Shown: positions 63,948-64,000 of the stretch, piece by piece
Numbering within the stretch: position 1 is the first letter of the stretch
How the letters are laid out: every line of letters starts with the position of its first letter
DNA from: Sediminibacterium sp.
GTDB taxonomy: Bacteria; Bacteroidota; Bacteroidia; Chitinophagales; Chitinophagaceae
Assembly: GCA_016786865.1 (NCBI GenBank)
Contig: JAEUVE010000008.1
Span: 1 to 64,000 of the forward strand
Length of the DNA stretch: 64,000 bases
Direction: 5' to 3'
Made by a program: the position numbers and the translations under genes
Notes under the pieces: generated by a model
Database searches by the model: none
What the model was told of the DNA's origin: nothing
The model's input: the letters and a program-made list of their open reading frames with translations, nothing else

Positions 63948-64000
63948 ATTTAATTGTTTGGTTTCTTATTTGGGCAAATCAGGCATCCGTACTTTCCAGG

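Noticed and set aside
1..64000. CRISPR arrays, insertion sequences, phage genes, toxin-antitoxin or restriction systems
   Set aside because: I looked on both strands and saw no regular direct repeats, transposases, integrases or matching gene pairs.

Overview
The window is chromosomal DNA from a member of the Bacteroidota, most likely the family Chitinophagaceae. The evidence is the gene content: a fused CcoN-CcoO oxidase subunit, GLPGLI and GSCFA proteins, a CarboxypepD_reg-like outer-membrane barrel, DUF1501/DUF1800, DUF2807 and DUF4920. Recognisable promoters also follow the Bacteroidota pattern (TAnnTTTG at -7, TTTG about 19-20 nt upstream). Coding density is high. I found no prophage, insertion sequence, CRISPR array, tRNA or rRNA gene body.

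Layout. 1-450: gene-free, with two tandem near-consensus promoters reading leftward out of the window, possibly an rRNA-operon leader. 450-8.7 kb: secreted DUF1800/DUF1501 pair, prfC and smc, all leftward. 8.9-16.3 kb: two glycosyltransferases, ftsE, purM, ribF, holA and a membrane-anchored coiled-coil protein. 16.3-23.9 kb: orphan sensor kinase, DUF2807 protein, glgB, and an outer-membrane barrel/GLPGLI pair. 23.9-33.4 kb: a compact ten-gene leftward cbb3 oxidase operon. 33.5-42.5 kb: a Crp/Fnr regulator, then the glycogen/maltodextrin cluster glgA-glgC-MFS-amylase-S9 peptidase. 42.6-45.1 kb: sugar MFS and ROK kinase. 45-51 kb: NAGPA-type glycosidase, lipA, OsmC, and the fdx-iscX-kdsC-ubiA-maf operon. 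51.3-64 kb: hydrolase, topA, desaturase, SirB1-like protein, a second OsmC, a CsaA-like/ogt/TIKI-like operon, and a leftward operon (membrane protein, NUDIX, rlmB, HMG-CoA lyase, GSCFA) preceded by a DUF4920 gene.

Two systems stand out. The cbb3 operon carries all expected parts: CcoI copper ATPase, CcoS, CcoNO, a small CcoQ-like subunit, CcoP, CcoG, FixH and a SafE-like protein. It also has two unexpected members, a degenerate hemerythrin/RIC-fold protein at its head and a DUF2892 membrane protein with a histidine-rich tail between ccoI and ccoS. A CRP-spaced palindrome lies in the gap between this operon and an upstream Crp/Fnr gene on the same strand. The glycogen region joins exported amylase, sugar import and ADP-glucose-based glycogen synthesis; glgB lies about 20 kb away.

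Most genes are familiar housekeeping or Bacteroidota families. I do not see a clearly new defence or mobile system. The best leads for undescribed biology are the two extra proteins and the operator of the cbb3 operon.
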